Shown: piece by piece, positions 7,119 to 15,260 of the stretch
How the letters are laid out: the number at the start of each line of letters is the position of its first letter
Numbering within the stretch: position 1 is the stretch's first letter
NCBI GenBank assembly: GCA_964351745.1
Contig: CAYGPI010000041.1
Span: forward strand, 1-21,783
Direction of reading: 5' to 3'
DNA length: 21,783 bases
DNA from: CAYNJF01 sp964351745
GTDB lineage: Bacteria > Pseudomonadota > Gammaproteobacteria > Berkiellales > Berkiellaceae
The notes under the pieces: model-generated
Databases searched by the model: none
What the model was told of the DNA's origin: nothing
The model's input: the letters and a program-made list of their open reading frames with translations, nothing else
Program-made: the position numbers and the translations under genes

Positions 7119-10100
7119 ATGCTTAAGTTTGTTCCTTTCTCCATTCAAGATGCAAAGAGTACTGATGCCTTAAACAAAAAAATTGGGGCAGATTTTATTT
7201 CACATTCTCATGCTAACTTCATTGAAGCCTTTAATCAAGATGTGCGGGTTCTCAATACCTTGCTTGAAGAGCCCCTAAGTTATAAGGCTTTAGTGAAAAA
7301 GGGTGCGCAATTAGAAGTAGAATATAATGCATTGATAGAAGTGGGGCAAAAAAGATGGGAGAACAGTGAGAAAAGATTTGAGGTTGGTGCCAACGCCATC
7401 CGAAACCTAGCCGCGATTAAAAAAGAATACAATGAAGCTCTGCATGCCATCAGAAGTTACGATGCTAAAAGGGCTAATGTAAGAACTTTAATTTATGCTG
7501 GTCGTATGTCTATTTGGGAAGTGCTCGAAACTAAAGCAAAAGAAATCGATGCATTAGATCAGAAAGATAGATTCAAGAAGTTAAGAGCACTTCGCAAAGA
7601 CTGGACCAATCAAGGCCCTTTTGCAGCTTTTGATTCAGGTGATCTCATTTATTATTTAGATGAACTGTATGACTTTAGGTGGTTTTTGAATTTAATCAAG
7701 AAGTCATTGAAGTCAACAAATCAGGTTTCGTCAGAAGACTATCAAGTTTGTCTAAAAAATGAAGAAACGATTAAGCAATATGAAAAGATGATCATGTCAG
7801 CGATGGGGTGGCGCTTAAAGGCTGCTAGCATGAAAAGGAATCTTTATTTTGATGATGGCTATTGGGCCTTGGTCGATGGACTTACTCATCTTTTAGGAAA
7901 GGATCTTCTCTTAAGTTATAAAATAAAGCAGTTAGATGGTGCGGATTCTTATGGCTTAGGCCCATCACGGTATTTAACGTTAAGTCGTATATTGTTAGAT
8001 GCCAAAAATAGGGTTGACAGAGAAAAAGTATTTCAATCTTTTTGGGTTACCAATAAGCAATTACCGCTCAAGCTAACACGCCATGGAGATAATATTGTTC
8101 CTGAAATTTTGAAATCAAGCATACCCCTGAGTCGTGGTTGGTCGCCAATTAGTTGGATCAGATATTATTTCTTCAAGGTGGGGCATGAACCATCTCCTTT
8201 TTGGTCGTGGATAAAGAAATTATTGGTAGGCACGCCCACGCATGCTGTTATTATATTAAACGATACTGTATGGCAGACTGAACAATTAAGGCAAAATCAA
8301 AAAGAATTTCCAGAGCTTTCTGATATGATTGCGCATCCTGGTTTTAAAGCCTCGCTTTCGTTGCACAAAATATTAGCTTTCGAGCGTTTAAGGATAGATA
8401 GGTTTAAGCTGCCTTGGGTGATTCGAGTTTTTTTAAAGATTCCTTTTTTAAATAATGCGACAACTGATTTGATCGATCATTATCTAACAAATTTGAAAGA
8501 AATTCAAAATGCTGTTGAGTCAGATGGCAAAGCGCTCGTGGCGCCATTGTTGAAGAGGTTGAATCTAACTTTGACCACACAGATCAAAGACAGTGTATAC
8601 CTGATGCCGAAAGATCTTATTGAGCAGCTTCGCCATTTTGTGGGATTATATGGTACGCGTCGCCAAAAAAGCACTTTAGAAAAATATGTAAGTCCAGTTT
8701 ACCTTTTAAAGCATTTTAATTTTTTTATGCCAGACGAAGAGCAGCCCTATTTTAGGAAGCTTAATAAAGACTCTGTTGATGCTTTTTTGCGTTATGCTGA
8801 AAAATACTGGAGTGAAGATAATATTAGTGCCGCGTATCATTTAATGGATATTGTTTCAGGTGCCAATATACCAAAAAATAGAACTGATGAGCAAAAACTT
8901 GCCAAAGTTTTGTCAAAATGGTTCCCTGAGAAGAATGCTCAAAAGGAAACCTTTGAGTTATTGCAATGGGTAGCTGAAACATTAGTCTCAAGAGTTGGAA
9001 ATTTAAGTGATCCCTTTTCCTTTCGATTCCTAAAGCGGTTCGCACCAAGTAAAGCTGCCATTTGGAGAGAGGAGAAAGAGCAAGATCTAGATGAGAAATT
9101 CACAAAAGTCGTTAGCTTGTTTCGTAAAAAAAATGGTCAAGAAGTTAATTTGCAACAGGATGAAGCTGTTAACTATGGTACTATCAGAAAGTTTATCCAC
9201 GACCTAACCTTTGATTTAGACTATAAAAAACGCTATATGCCAGGTCTTTTTAGAAGAGCTGGCCAATATATAGATCAGTTTAATGGCCAAGAGGATGCCT
9301 ATACGATTGTCATTTATTGGTTATGTAAAACAAATAAGGATATGACTCTTTTTTATCGGTTTTTTAAAAAGAGGCTTGAGGCATTATTAGCGTTAGAGCA
9401 GCCTATGACAAGTAGTTATGAAAATGCCCTCTTAGGCGTTTTAAAAAATGATAAGCAAATATTGGACATTTTCCAATTGCAAGTGGAAGATTTCTATGAG
9501 GGCGAAACTTTAAAATTGTTACCTATTTTACGCGAATTAGGCAATGCTGACCTTTTAGGATCTTTCTTTGCTAAACGATTTATGTACCTTCACCAAAAAG
9601 ATGACAAGGATAATTTCCATACTGATCGAGAGCTTTTTAACCCCTTCAAGTTAACACCAGCCTTTCAAGATCCAGTATCTCATTATTTAGAGCTCTTAAT
9701 GAAAACCTACTTGGCGGATAGTCAATGGGAACAATTATGTGATCCCAATTTCAATGAGTTGATTGAAAAGTACGGTCATCTTAAATTAAAAGAAAAATAT
9801 CGTTTGGCGCGAATTGAGCAGTTGTTTCTTGTTAAAGACAAGCCATTGATAGACGAATATTTGTTAGGCTTAGTGAAAAATCTACCCGATCAAGATTTTG
9901 CAAAAGCCTTCACCCAAAAAACATCTATCACCGCTTTAGCTCAGCTATTTTCCAATCAAGCTAATCTCATGGTCACTAGGAATGATTGGCATGGGAACTG
10001 GCAGTACATTGTAGAGCATTTTCAATATAAACCATGTCAGCCTGCACAAGAATTGACGCGCTTTGCTTGGTTTAATGAGTTTGTTTTTTTTACAGGTTAT

Positions 10101-12290
10101 TTTGCCAGTCAAAGTTTAATGAAGCGTAACACTCAGGATTTAAATAGTCATTTTAGCAATATTGTTATCCCCAACGATCAAATTTCCATGAAAGATTTTT
10201 ATGGCAGTTGTCTTGACCATGTGATTCAACAGTGCTTTAGGCGTATCGATCAAATGGATCCTAATATGGATAATCAGGTGATTCAGTTATTTGAGAGATA
10301 CTTCCATGATGAAGCTGTACGAGAGCATCCTTCATTCCCTGAGTATAGAAAGAAATTCAATATTCTTATGAAAGCTAAAAGATTCTCCAGCTATATGGGT
10401 GAAAAGAATTACGATGGCGCTCGATTATATCTGGATGCCATCTATGATGACTTTTACGCGATGCAAACTCAGGCAGCTGAGCAAGAGAGTGAAGCGAGTA
10501 AAGCCATTCTTGGCTTTCAAAAACAAATGATAATCAATCTTGAGACTTTCTTGGGGGAAACATATTGCGCGCTAGTTGTTCCGATAAACTGGTTAACTCG
10601 GACCTTAGAAGAGCAAGTAGAGCTTCAGTCATCAAAGCATCTTATTTATTTCGAAGAGGCACTCCTATCTAATCGTGATAGCCCTTTTGGGGATCCGACT
10701 ATAGGTTTTGTCAGTGATAACCGCATAAAAATTCAGAAATTAATGCAAGCGTTGCTGGGTATCTTATCCTTAGGTAACTTTGAAGCGATTGATTTATCTT
10801 ATGATGCTGCTCAATGCCTCAATGTGGGGTTATGTGTTGAGGTCAAAAGGAAGTTGCAAGAAAAGATTTTGACAGTATCTCAAGCTTTAATTTTTGATGA
10901 ACAGCTTAGTGATGTCGTGCGCGCGTATTTTAGAGTCGTCGCTGGTGATTATGATAATGAAAGTGCAAAACAAGACGATAAGCTTACCTTGGATAAATTT
11001 GAATCACACTCGTATAACAAGCAACTTTTAGCTAATAATTATGTTCAATCTTTGTTAGGTACCTTTGAAGAACAAGCATGGGATGTTTTTAATCGTACTG
11101 TTCAACTCGATGAAAAATTTGTATTAAGTCTTTTTGAGTCGGCCGATAATCGCCAACTTAGAGCTTTATCACAAAAGCTTCAGGCACATATTGAGGCACT
11201 TTTTAACCACTCTGATATGGCTCAGGTTAAGTTGCAAAAAGAGCATTGGGTTTGCTGTAATATACTTTATAATCTGTTGCGTGAATCTGGTGTTATAACT
11301 TCAGCACAAGCTAAATTGATGTTTCAGTCGACAGCTTTATCATTGAATGTTTGTGATGAGCTTCATACTCGTTTTATGAAGACGATGAGTGATGAGAGTC
11401 ATCAAGATTTAAGGTTGAAAGACTTCAAGCAAGATGAGCACAAAATCATGTTGAATGCTTTGCGTGTTCGAGTCTATGGCCATTATCGACAGCAAAAACA
11501 ATTAGATGCGATGTTGGAAACCATGGCGCATTGGCAAAGAATTGCAGTGATGAGCATTAGCAAAAAGCCATTGGATGAACATCGATTAAACTATGCTTTT
11601 GATTTGATTGACCTTACCGGTAATGAAGACATGCGGCTTTCCAATGCCAGATTAAAGCAAGTCTGGAGTACTTATCAAGGGTCGCCAACAGTTGTGAACT
11701 CTAAAAAAGTGCAACGACGAGCTCTTTTAGAGTCAATTCCTGAATTTGTGAATGATTTTAATGAGCATCTATTTGATTATTTTATTGATAAATTTGGCCT
11801 GACACAGGATCGACAAGCGCACAGACTACTTAGAAGGCTTGATCTTGAACGAGAGATTTGTTTAAACGAACCTTCATTGATGAGTATTGAGCAGATTGAA
11901 AAGAAATATCCGTTAGCGTATTGGGAAAAGTTATTGACGCGCTCTATAGGTAAGGTTGGCATTTGGCAAAAAGTGATGCATGCTCCTAAGGAAAGACACG
12001 CCCGTCAACTTATGGCGACTTTTTGTTTATCAGTAAGAGCTGCTCAGTTAGGACAAGTTTGGCATAAGAAGCTAGAGGCAGATAAGTTATCGTCACATGC
12101 TCATTTTTCTTGTGATGTTATGGCCAAACCACTCCTAAAGCTTTTAGATGAACTAAAAGAAGATCACCATTTAGAATCTCAAACGTTAATTGATTCCATT
12201 GTTAAAGCCATTTCAATCAAGTCAGATTTCTTTGATGCATGGCAAAATGAGTACAAAAGCTGTACAAAAAAGATTCAACTGAGAGCGTGA
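7119..12290 (+). CDS. Giant (1723-residue) protein of unknown function, predicted helical, cytoplasmic
   Basis: I do not recognise this protein. From the ATG at 7119, which has AAGGGA (7109-7114) just before it, it is 1723 residues long, uninterrupted, and has codon usage that looks like its neighbours. There is no signal peptide and no convincing membrane helix. The sequence is rich in Lys, Leu, Glu and aromatics, with long stretches of helix-forming residues. A charged heptad-like region at about residues 58-125 (through EVEYNALIEVGQKRW and AIKKEYNEALHAI) could be a coiled coil. The rest looks like an alpha-solenoid or all-helical multidomain protein. A middle segment (about 340-400) is richer in Trp/Pro/Gly (SRGWSPISWIRYYF, THAVIILNDTVW) and may be a separate domain. 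I saw no Walker, kinase, protease, glycosyltransferase or tandem-repeat motif. It starts 8 bases after the epimerase gene, so it is probably co-transcribed with the nucleotide-sugar genes. Structural, scaffold or secreted-effector roles are all possible and unproven. Confidence 0.8.
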   Translation: MLKFVPFSIQDAKSTDALNKKIGADFISHSHANFIEAFNQDVRVLNTLLEEPLSYKALVKKGAQLEVEYNALIEVGQKRWENSEKRFEVGANAIRNLAAIKKEYNEALHAIRSYDAKRANVRTLIYAGRMSIWEVLETKAKEIDALDQKDRFKKLRALRKDWTNQGPFAAFDSGDLIYYLDELYDFRWFLNLIKKSLKSTNQVSSEDYQVCLKNEETIKQYEKMIMSAMGWRLKAASMKRNLYFDDGYWALVDGLTHLLGKDLLLSYKIKQLDGADSYGLGPSRYLTLSRILLDAKNRVDREKVFQSFWVTNKQLPLKLTRHGDNIVPEILKSSIPLSRGWSPISWIRYYFFKVGHEPSPFWSWIKKLLVGTPTHAVIILNDTVWQTEQLRQNQKEFPELSDMIAHPGFKASLSLHKILAFERLRIDRFKLPWVIRVFLKIPFLNNATTDLIDHYLTNLKEIQNAVESDGKALVAPLLKRLNLTLTTQIKDSVYLMPKDLIEQLRHFVGLYGTRRQKSTLEKYVSPVYLLKHFNFFMPDEEQPYFRKLNKDSVDAFLRYAEKYWSEDNISAAYHLMDIVSGANIPKNRTDEQKLAKVLSKWFPEKNAQKETFELLQWVAETLVSRVGNLSDPFSFRFLKRFAPSKAAIWREEKEQDLDEKFTKVVSLFRKKNGQEVNLQQDEAVNYGTIRKFIHDLTFDLDYKKRYMPGLFRRAGQYIDQFNGQEDAYTIVIYWLCKTNKDMTLFYRFFKKRLEALLALEQPMTSSYENALLGVLKNDKQILDIFQLQVEDFYEGETLKLLPILRELGNADLLGSFFAKRFMYLHQKDDKDNFHTDRELFNPFKLTPAFQDPVSHYLELLMKTYLADSQWEQLCDPNFNELIEKYGHLKLKEKYRLARIEQLFLVKDKPLIDEYLLGLVKNLPDQDFAKAFTQKTSITALAQLFSNQANLMVTRNDWHGNWQYIVEHFQYKPCQPAQELTRFAWFNEFVFFTGYFASQSLMKRNTQDLNSHFSNIVIPNDQISMKDFYGSCLDHVIQQCFRRIDQMDPNMDNQVIQLFERYFHDEAVREHPSFPEYRKKFNILMKAKRFSSYMGEKNYDGARLYLDAIYDDFYAMQTQAAEQESEASKAILGFQKQMIINLETFLGETYCALVVPINWLTRTLEEQVELQSSKHLIYFEEALLSNRDSPFGDPTIGFVSDNRIKIQKLMQALLGILSLGNFEAIDLSYDAAQCLNVGLCVEVKRKLQEKILTVSQALIFDEQLSDVVRAYFRVVAGDYDNESAKQDDKLTLDKFESHSYNKQLLANNYVQSLLGTFEEQAWDVFNRTVQLDEKFVLSLFESADNRQLRALSQKLQAHIEALFNHSDMAQVKLQKEHWVCCNILYNLLRESGVITSAQAKLMFQSTALSLNVCDELHTRFMKTMSDESHQDLRLKDFKQDEHKIMLNALRVRVYGHYRQQKQLDAMLETMAHWQRIAVMSISKKPLDEHRLNYAFDLIDLTGNEDMRLSNARLKQVWSTYQGSPTVVNSKKVQRRALLESIPEFVNDFNEHLFDYFIDKFGLTQDRQAHRLLRRLDLEREICLNEPSLMSIEQIEKKYPLAYWEKLLTRSIGKVGIWQKVMHAPKERHARQLMATFCLSVRAAQLGQVWHKKLEADKLSSHAHFSCDVMAKPLLKLLDELKEDHHLESQTLIDSIVKAISIKSDFFDAWQNEYKSCTKKIQLRA

Positions 12291-12330
12291 AACTGTCATT
12301 TGGTTTTATTAGGCGTTAGGGGACAACTTA

Positions 12331-12702
12331 ATGGATATGGCGAGTCATATTTTAACTGGCTTTATAGGTGTTTTGCATGTTTACATACTGGTTTTAGAGA
12401 TGTTTTTATGGACGAAGCGAAGGACCAGAAAGATCTTTGGTCTGTCTCTTGATGATGCTAGAACCACAAAAGTTCTTGCTGGAAATCAGGGACTCTACAA
12501 TGGATTTTTAGCGTTAGGTCTTTTTTGGAGTGTGGTTTGCTCAGATCCAAATTTTTCTATTCAGTTGAAAGTCTTTTTCTTAGGTTGTGTCGTGATGGCA
12601 GGCATATATGGCGGTGTAACAGCTTCTAAAAAAATCATTTATGTTCAAGCATTGCCTGCATTTGTAGCGTTGGCAATATCCTTGTACTCTTTTTTAGTTT
12701 AG
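12331..12702 (+). CDS. DUF1304 family small membrane protein
   Basis: This four-helix inner-membrane protein of 123 residues belongs to the DUF1304 family, whose function is unknown. Family features are visible: His16 and Glu23 in LHVYILVLEMFLW, the NQGLYNGFLALGLFW stretch (52-66), VMAGIYGGVTASK (88-100) and a final QALPAFVALAIS helix. The length matches the family's usual 115-125 residues. The start has a good AGGGGA ribosome site (12318-12323) 7 bases upstream. It follows the giant gene by 40 bases without a terminator, so it may be the last gene of that transcript. It converges on the minus-strand tRNA gene 25 bases further on. Confidence 0.85.
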   Translation: MDMASHILTGFIGVLHVYILVLEMFLWTKRRTRKIFGLSLDDARTTKVLAGNQGLYNGFLALGLFWSVVCSDPNFSIQLKVFFLGCVVMAGIYGGVTASKKIIYVQALPAFVALAISLYSFLV

Positions 12703-12727
12703 CTTAACGATAAATGATGAATTGATC

Positions 12728-12814
12728 TGGTGCCGGAGGCGAGACTCGAACTCGCACGATGTTACCATCACCGGATTTTGAATCCGGCGCGTCTACCAGT
12801 TCCGCCACTCCGGC
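12728..12814 (-). tRNA. tRNA-Leu (anticodon CAA)
   Basis: Read on the minus strand, this is an 87-base class II tRNA. The acceptor arm GCCGGAG (12814-12808) pairs with CTCCGGC (12738-12732), followed by A and an encoded CCA (12730-12728). The D-arm contains GGTAGACGCG. The anticodon stem CCGGA/TCCGG encloses the loop TTCAAAA, with anticodon CAA at 12780-12778, reading UUG leucine codons. A long variable arm (TGATGGTAACATCG) and a T-arm with GTTCGAGTC confirm a leucine-type tRNA. Confidence 0.97.
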
Positions 12815-12825
12815 ACAGGAGTCGG

Positions 12826-12853
12826 AGTATAGCAAAGGTTTCGATTTCGGCAA
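12826..12853 (-). promoter_or_regulatory. Promoter of tRNA-Leu
   Basis: On the minus strand, TTGCCG (12853-12848) and TATACT (12831-12826) are spaced by 16 bases. The -10 ends 11 bases before the mature tRNA 5' end, so the primary transcript would need only a very short 5' trim by RNase P. No other promoter-like pair lies between here and the tRNA. Confidence 0.5.
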
Positions 12854-12957
12854 AGGCTTTTTGCCTTGATAGTTTGTAAAACTGTGTGGTTGAACACTAA
12901 CTATATCAACTTGCTATCATCGTAGCACACTTACTCTAGCCTCTTGAGTTTATTCCA

Positions 12958-12963
12958 TATAAT
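12958..12963 (+). promoter_or_regulatory. Candidate -10 element upstream of yajC
   Basis: TATAAT matches the consensus exactly, but there is no good -35 at 16-18 bases upstream (TTGAGT at 12944 is too close). A second candidate is the extended -10 TGCTATCAT at 12912-12920. The 210-base gap between the tRNA and yajC must hold the promoter of the yajC-secD-secF operon. It also holds a small hairpin, AAGCCA/TGGCTT, near 12975-12989. Confidence 0.3.
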
Positions 12964-13024
12964 ATGTGTCGTTCAAGCCAGGTTGGCTTTGATGTATGTT
13001 TTATAACTTAATTGGTGACTGAAT

Positions 13025-13375
13025 ATGAATGCTCGTCTACTTGGTATTATTTTGTTGTTAAGCTCAAGTGCAGCTTACGCTGAAGGGGGAGCACCTCAAG
13101 GAGCTGGTTTCAGCCAACTTCTTATTTTAGGTGTTTTTGTTTTTTTCATGTTTTGGATGATGCGAGCTCAGAGCAAGCGCGGTAAAGACCATCAAAAATT
13201 AATTAATGGTTTAGCGAAAGGAGATGAGGTTGTGACCACCGGTGGATTGTTGGGCAAAATCACTAAAGTAAATGACTCCTTTTTTTCACTTCAATTATCA
13301 GAAGGGATTGAAGTTTTTGTTCAAAAATCTATGATTGCAAACAGTGTTCCAAAGGGAACCATGCGCTCTATCTAA
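13025..13375 (+). CDS. yajC: YajC, Sec translocon accessory protein
   Basis: This 116-residue inner-membrane subunit associates with SecD and SecF to support protein export through SecYEG. The N-terminus (LLGIILLLSSSAAYA) resembles a signal sequence. It is followed by the conserved membrane helix LLILGVFVFFMFWMM (32-46) and the family motif RAQSKRGKDHQKLI, where relatives usually have RPQ. The small cytoplasmic domain contains KGDEVVTTGGLLGKI, the most conserved YajC block. The ATG at 13025 has GGTGA about 6 bases upstream. secD starts 23 bases after the stop. tgt and queA, which precede yajC in E. coli, are absent; a tRNA gene lies there instead. Confidence 0.95.
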   Translation: MNARLLGIILLLSSSAAYAEGGAPQGAGFSQLLILGVFVFFMFWMMRAQSKRGKDHQKLINGLAKGDEVVTTGGLLGKITKVNDSFFSLQLSEGIEVFVQKSMIANSVPKGTMRSI

Positions 13376-13398
13376 AAAGTTAATCTAAAGGGTCTGTT

Positions 13399-14787
13399 AT
13401 GAATCGATATCCGCTATGGAAGAATCTTATGTTGGTGGCCATCTTATTGATAGGCATCATTTATTCTTCTCCAAATTTGTATGGTGAAGATCCCGCTATT
13501 CAGGTTTCTGCATCATCAGGCGCCATGTTGCCTGAGGGTATCGATATAGCTATCAAGCAGGCATTGGATGAGCATCACTTCAAATACAAAGCTATTGAAT
13601 CTGATGAATCTAATTTATTAGTCCGTTTTTTAGATTCTCACAGCCAAATCAATGCTAAGGAAGTTATTAAAGCTTTGCTTGGCGATAAGGCAACTGTGGC
13701 GTTGAATTTGGCTCCAGTCACTCCAGCTTGGTTGGATATGATTGGTGCAAAGCCTATGAAACTAGGTTTGGATCTTCGAGGAGGTGTTCATTTTTTATTA
13801 GAGGTGGATGTTGATTCGGCATTTGCCCGTCGTCTTGAAACTTTCTCTAGTGATATCAAATCTGGTTTTAGAGAGAATAAATTGCGTTGGGAAAGTTTTA
13901 CGACAAAACCTAGTGCATATAGCATCACCATGAAGTTTAAAGATAAAGAAACCATGGATGCTGCTTATAAAGTGATTAGAAAGCAACAAGAAGGCATTGA
14001 TGTTACTAAAAATACAAATCAAAATGAATTTAAAGTCATTGCCACTATATCACCAGCACTCTTACAAGAAATAAGAAACTATACGGTCGAGCAGACCATG
14101 ACAACTTTGCGCAATCGGGTTAATGAACTTGGGGTTGCTGAAGCGATGGTTCAACGCCAAGGGTTGACTCATGTGGTTGTTGAATTACCCGGGATCCAAG
14201 ACACAGCAAGAGCTAAAGACATTTTAGGTAAGACAGCTACGCTCGAATTTCATATGGCTGATACCGATCATGATATTCGTCAAGCGCTTGAAGGCTCTGC
14301 GCCGCCAGGCTCTAAGTTGTACTATAACAAGGAAGGCAGACCGTTCCTTCTTAAAAAGAGAGTTATTCTAACTGGCGATTCTATTACGGGTGCCTATGTT
14401 GGTACAGATCAGCAAGGATTGCCTTCGGTCAATATTCGTGTTGGTGGTGGCGGCTTAAACCTCTTTAAAAAAGCGACTCGGAAAAACATTGGCAAACAAA
14501 TGGCCACAGTCTATATCGAAAGTAAAATAGATAGTGAGTTGGTTGGTGGTCAAATTGTTAAGAAGCACCGTACCAAAGAGACTATGATAAATATTGCGAC
14601 GATTAGAAGTGCTTTGGGGCGTGATTTTCAGATTACTGGTGTTGGTATTCAAGAAGCCCAGGATTTATCCCTATTGCTTAGATCTGGCGCACTACCTGCA
14701 ACCATAACGATTGTTGAAGAGAGAACAGTGGGCCCATCTTTAGGGCATCAAAACATCAACAAGGGGCTTATTTCTCTTGAAGTGTGA
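13399..14787 (+). CDS. secD: SecD N-terminal fragment (TM1 and periplasmic domain)
   Basis: If the stop at 14785 is real, this 462-residue fragment is what ribosomes make. It contains TM1 (about 6-22, LWKNLMLVAILLIGIIY), the periplasmic head with GLDLRGGVHFLLEVD (123-137), the region NYTVEQTMTTLRNRVNELGV, and the conserved VEERTVGPSLGHQNINKGL leading into TM2. It would lack TM2-TM6 and could not function alone as SecD. AAAGGG (13387-13392) gives a good ribosome site for the ATG at 13399. Confidence 0.6.
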   Translation: MNRYPLWKNLMLVAILLIGIIYSSPNLYGEDPAIQVSASSGAMLPEGIDIAIKQALDEHHFKYKAIESDESNLLVRFLDSHSQINAKEVIKALLGDKATVALNLAPVTPAWLDMIGAKPMKLGLDLRGGVHFLLEVDVDSAFARRLETFSSDIKSGFRENKLRWESFTTKPSAYSITMKFKDKETMDAAYKVIRKQQEGIDVTKNTNQNEFKVIATISPALLQEIRNYTVEQTMTTLRNRVNELGVAEAMVQRQGLTHVVVELPGIQDTARAKDILGKTATLEFHMADTDHDIRQALEGSAPPGSKLYYNKEGRPFLLKKRVILTGDSITGAYVGTDQQGLPSVNIRVGGGGLNLFKKATRKNIGKQMATVYIESKIDSELVGGQIVKKHRTKETMINIATIRSALGRDFQITGVGIQEAQDLSLLLRSGALPATITIVEERTVGPSLGHQNINKGLISLEV

Positions 14788-14808
14788 TTAGCCTAAGTTT
14801 TAGTAGCT

Positions 14809-15258
14809 ATGATTGCTTACTATAGTGTTTTTGGACTTATCGCTAATTTAGCTTTGTGTATTAATTTGATACTTTTGGTTGCCACCTTATCGCTGGTTGG
14901 AGCAACACTAACCTTGCCCGGGATTGCAGGGATTGTGCTTACCGTTGGTATGGCTGTTGATGCGAATGTTTTAATCTTTGAGCGAATACGAGAAGAGCTC
15001 CGAAACGGCATGTCGCCTCAAGCGGCGATCCACAGTGGTTTTGAGCGTGCCTTGTCAACTATCTTAGATGCGAATATTACAACGCTTATTGTAGCCGTTA
15101 TCTTATTTAGTGTTGGTTCGGGACCAGTTAAGGGATTTGCCGTCACTCTTAGTATTGGTATTTTAACTTCTATGCTAACGGCAATTACCGGCACAAGAGC
15201 CATTGTCAATTTTGTGTATGGTGGCCGCACCATTAGTAAACTAAGGGTAGGAATTTAA
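14809..15258 (+). CDS. secD: SecD C-terminal fragment (TM3-TM6)
   Basis: This is the 149-residue remainder of SecD, in the same frame, starting at the first ATG after the stops. It carries the end of TM2 and TM3-TM6, with LTLPGIAGIVLTVGMAVDANVLIFERIREEL, which includes the conserved Asp of the proton pathway. It closes with LTAITGTRAIVNFVYGGR. There is no Shine-Dalgarno sequence before the ATG, so it is more likely the tail of a once-continuous gene than an evolved separate subunit. The secF start follows its stop by two bases. Confidence 0.5.
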   Translation: MIAYYSVFGLIANLALCINLILLVATLSLVGATLTLPGIAGIVLTVGMAVDANVLIFERIREELRNGMSPQAAIHSGFERALSTILDANITTLIVAVILFSVGSGPVKGFAVTLSIGILTSMLTAITGTRAIVNFVYGGRTISKLRVGI

Positions 15259-15260
15259 TT

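Larger units (their letters stand above)
13399..15258 (+). pseudogene. secD: secD locus interrupted by two in-frame stop codons in transmembrane helix 2
   Basis: SecD with SecF uses the proton gradient to help pull exported proteins through the Sec channel. The locus is collinear with E. coli SecD (615 residues): 619 sense-plus-stop codons in one frame, no indel. It is broken by TGA at 14785-14787 (codon 463) and TAA at 14794-14796 (codon 466). Reading through gives LISLEV*LA*VLVAMIAYY, in the exact place and register of the second membrane helix, so each stop replaces one residue. By comparison with SecD relatives recalled from memory, these would be Gly (GGA) and Leu (TTA), each one substitution away. 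A charged Glu460 or neighbouring residue in the same helix is also unusual. TGA and TAA end other genes here, so general recoding is unlikely. A sequencing or assembly error, a genuine new mutation, or local readthrough remain open. Confidence 0.8.

Noticed and set aside
12190..12290. Type IV (Dot/Icm) secretion signal at the C-terminus of the giant protein
   Set aside because: There is a hydrophobic residue at -3 and an acidic patch further upstream, but the patch is not in the usual place and such weak features are common by chance.
14770..14800. A compensating pair of frameshifts or a short inverted segment in secD
   Set aside because: The other two frames give polar, non-helical sequence and one has its own stop. 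Inverting 14776-14797 removes the stops but puts Arg and Gln in the membrane helix. Simple substitution in the native frame fits best.
14760..14812. Genome-wide reassignment of TGA to explain the interrupted secD
   Set aside because: TGA ends secF, tviB, the giant gene and iscA in this window, and the second secD stop is TAA, so recoding of one codon cannot explain it.
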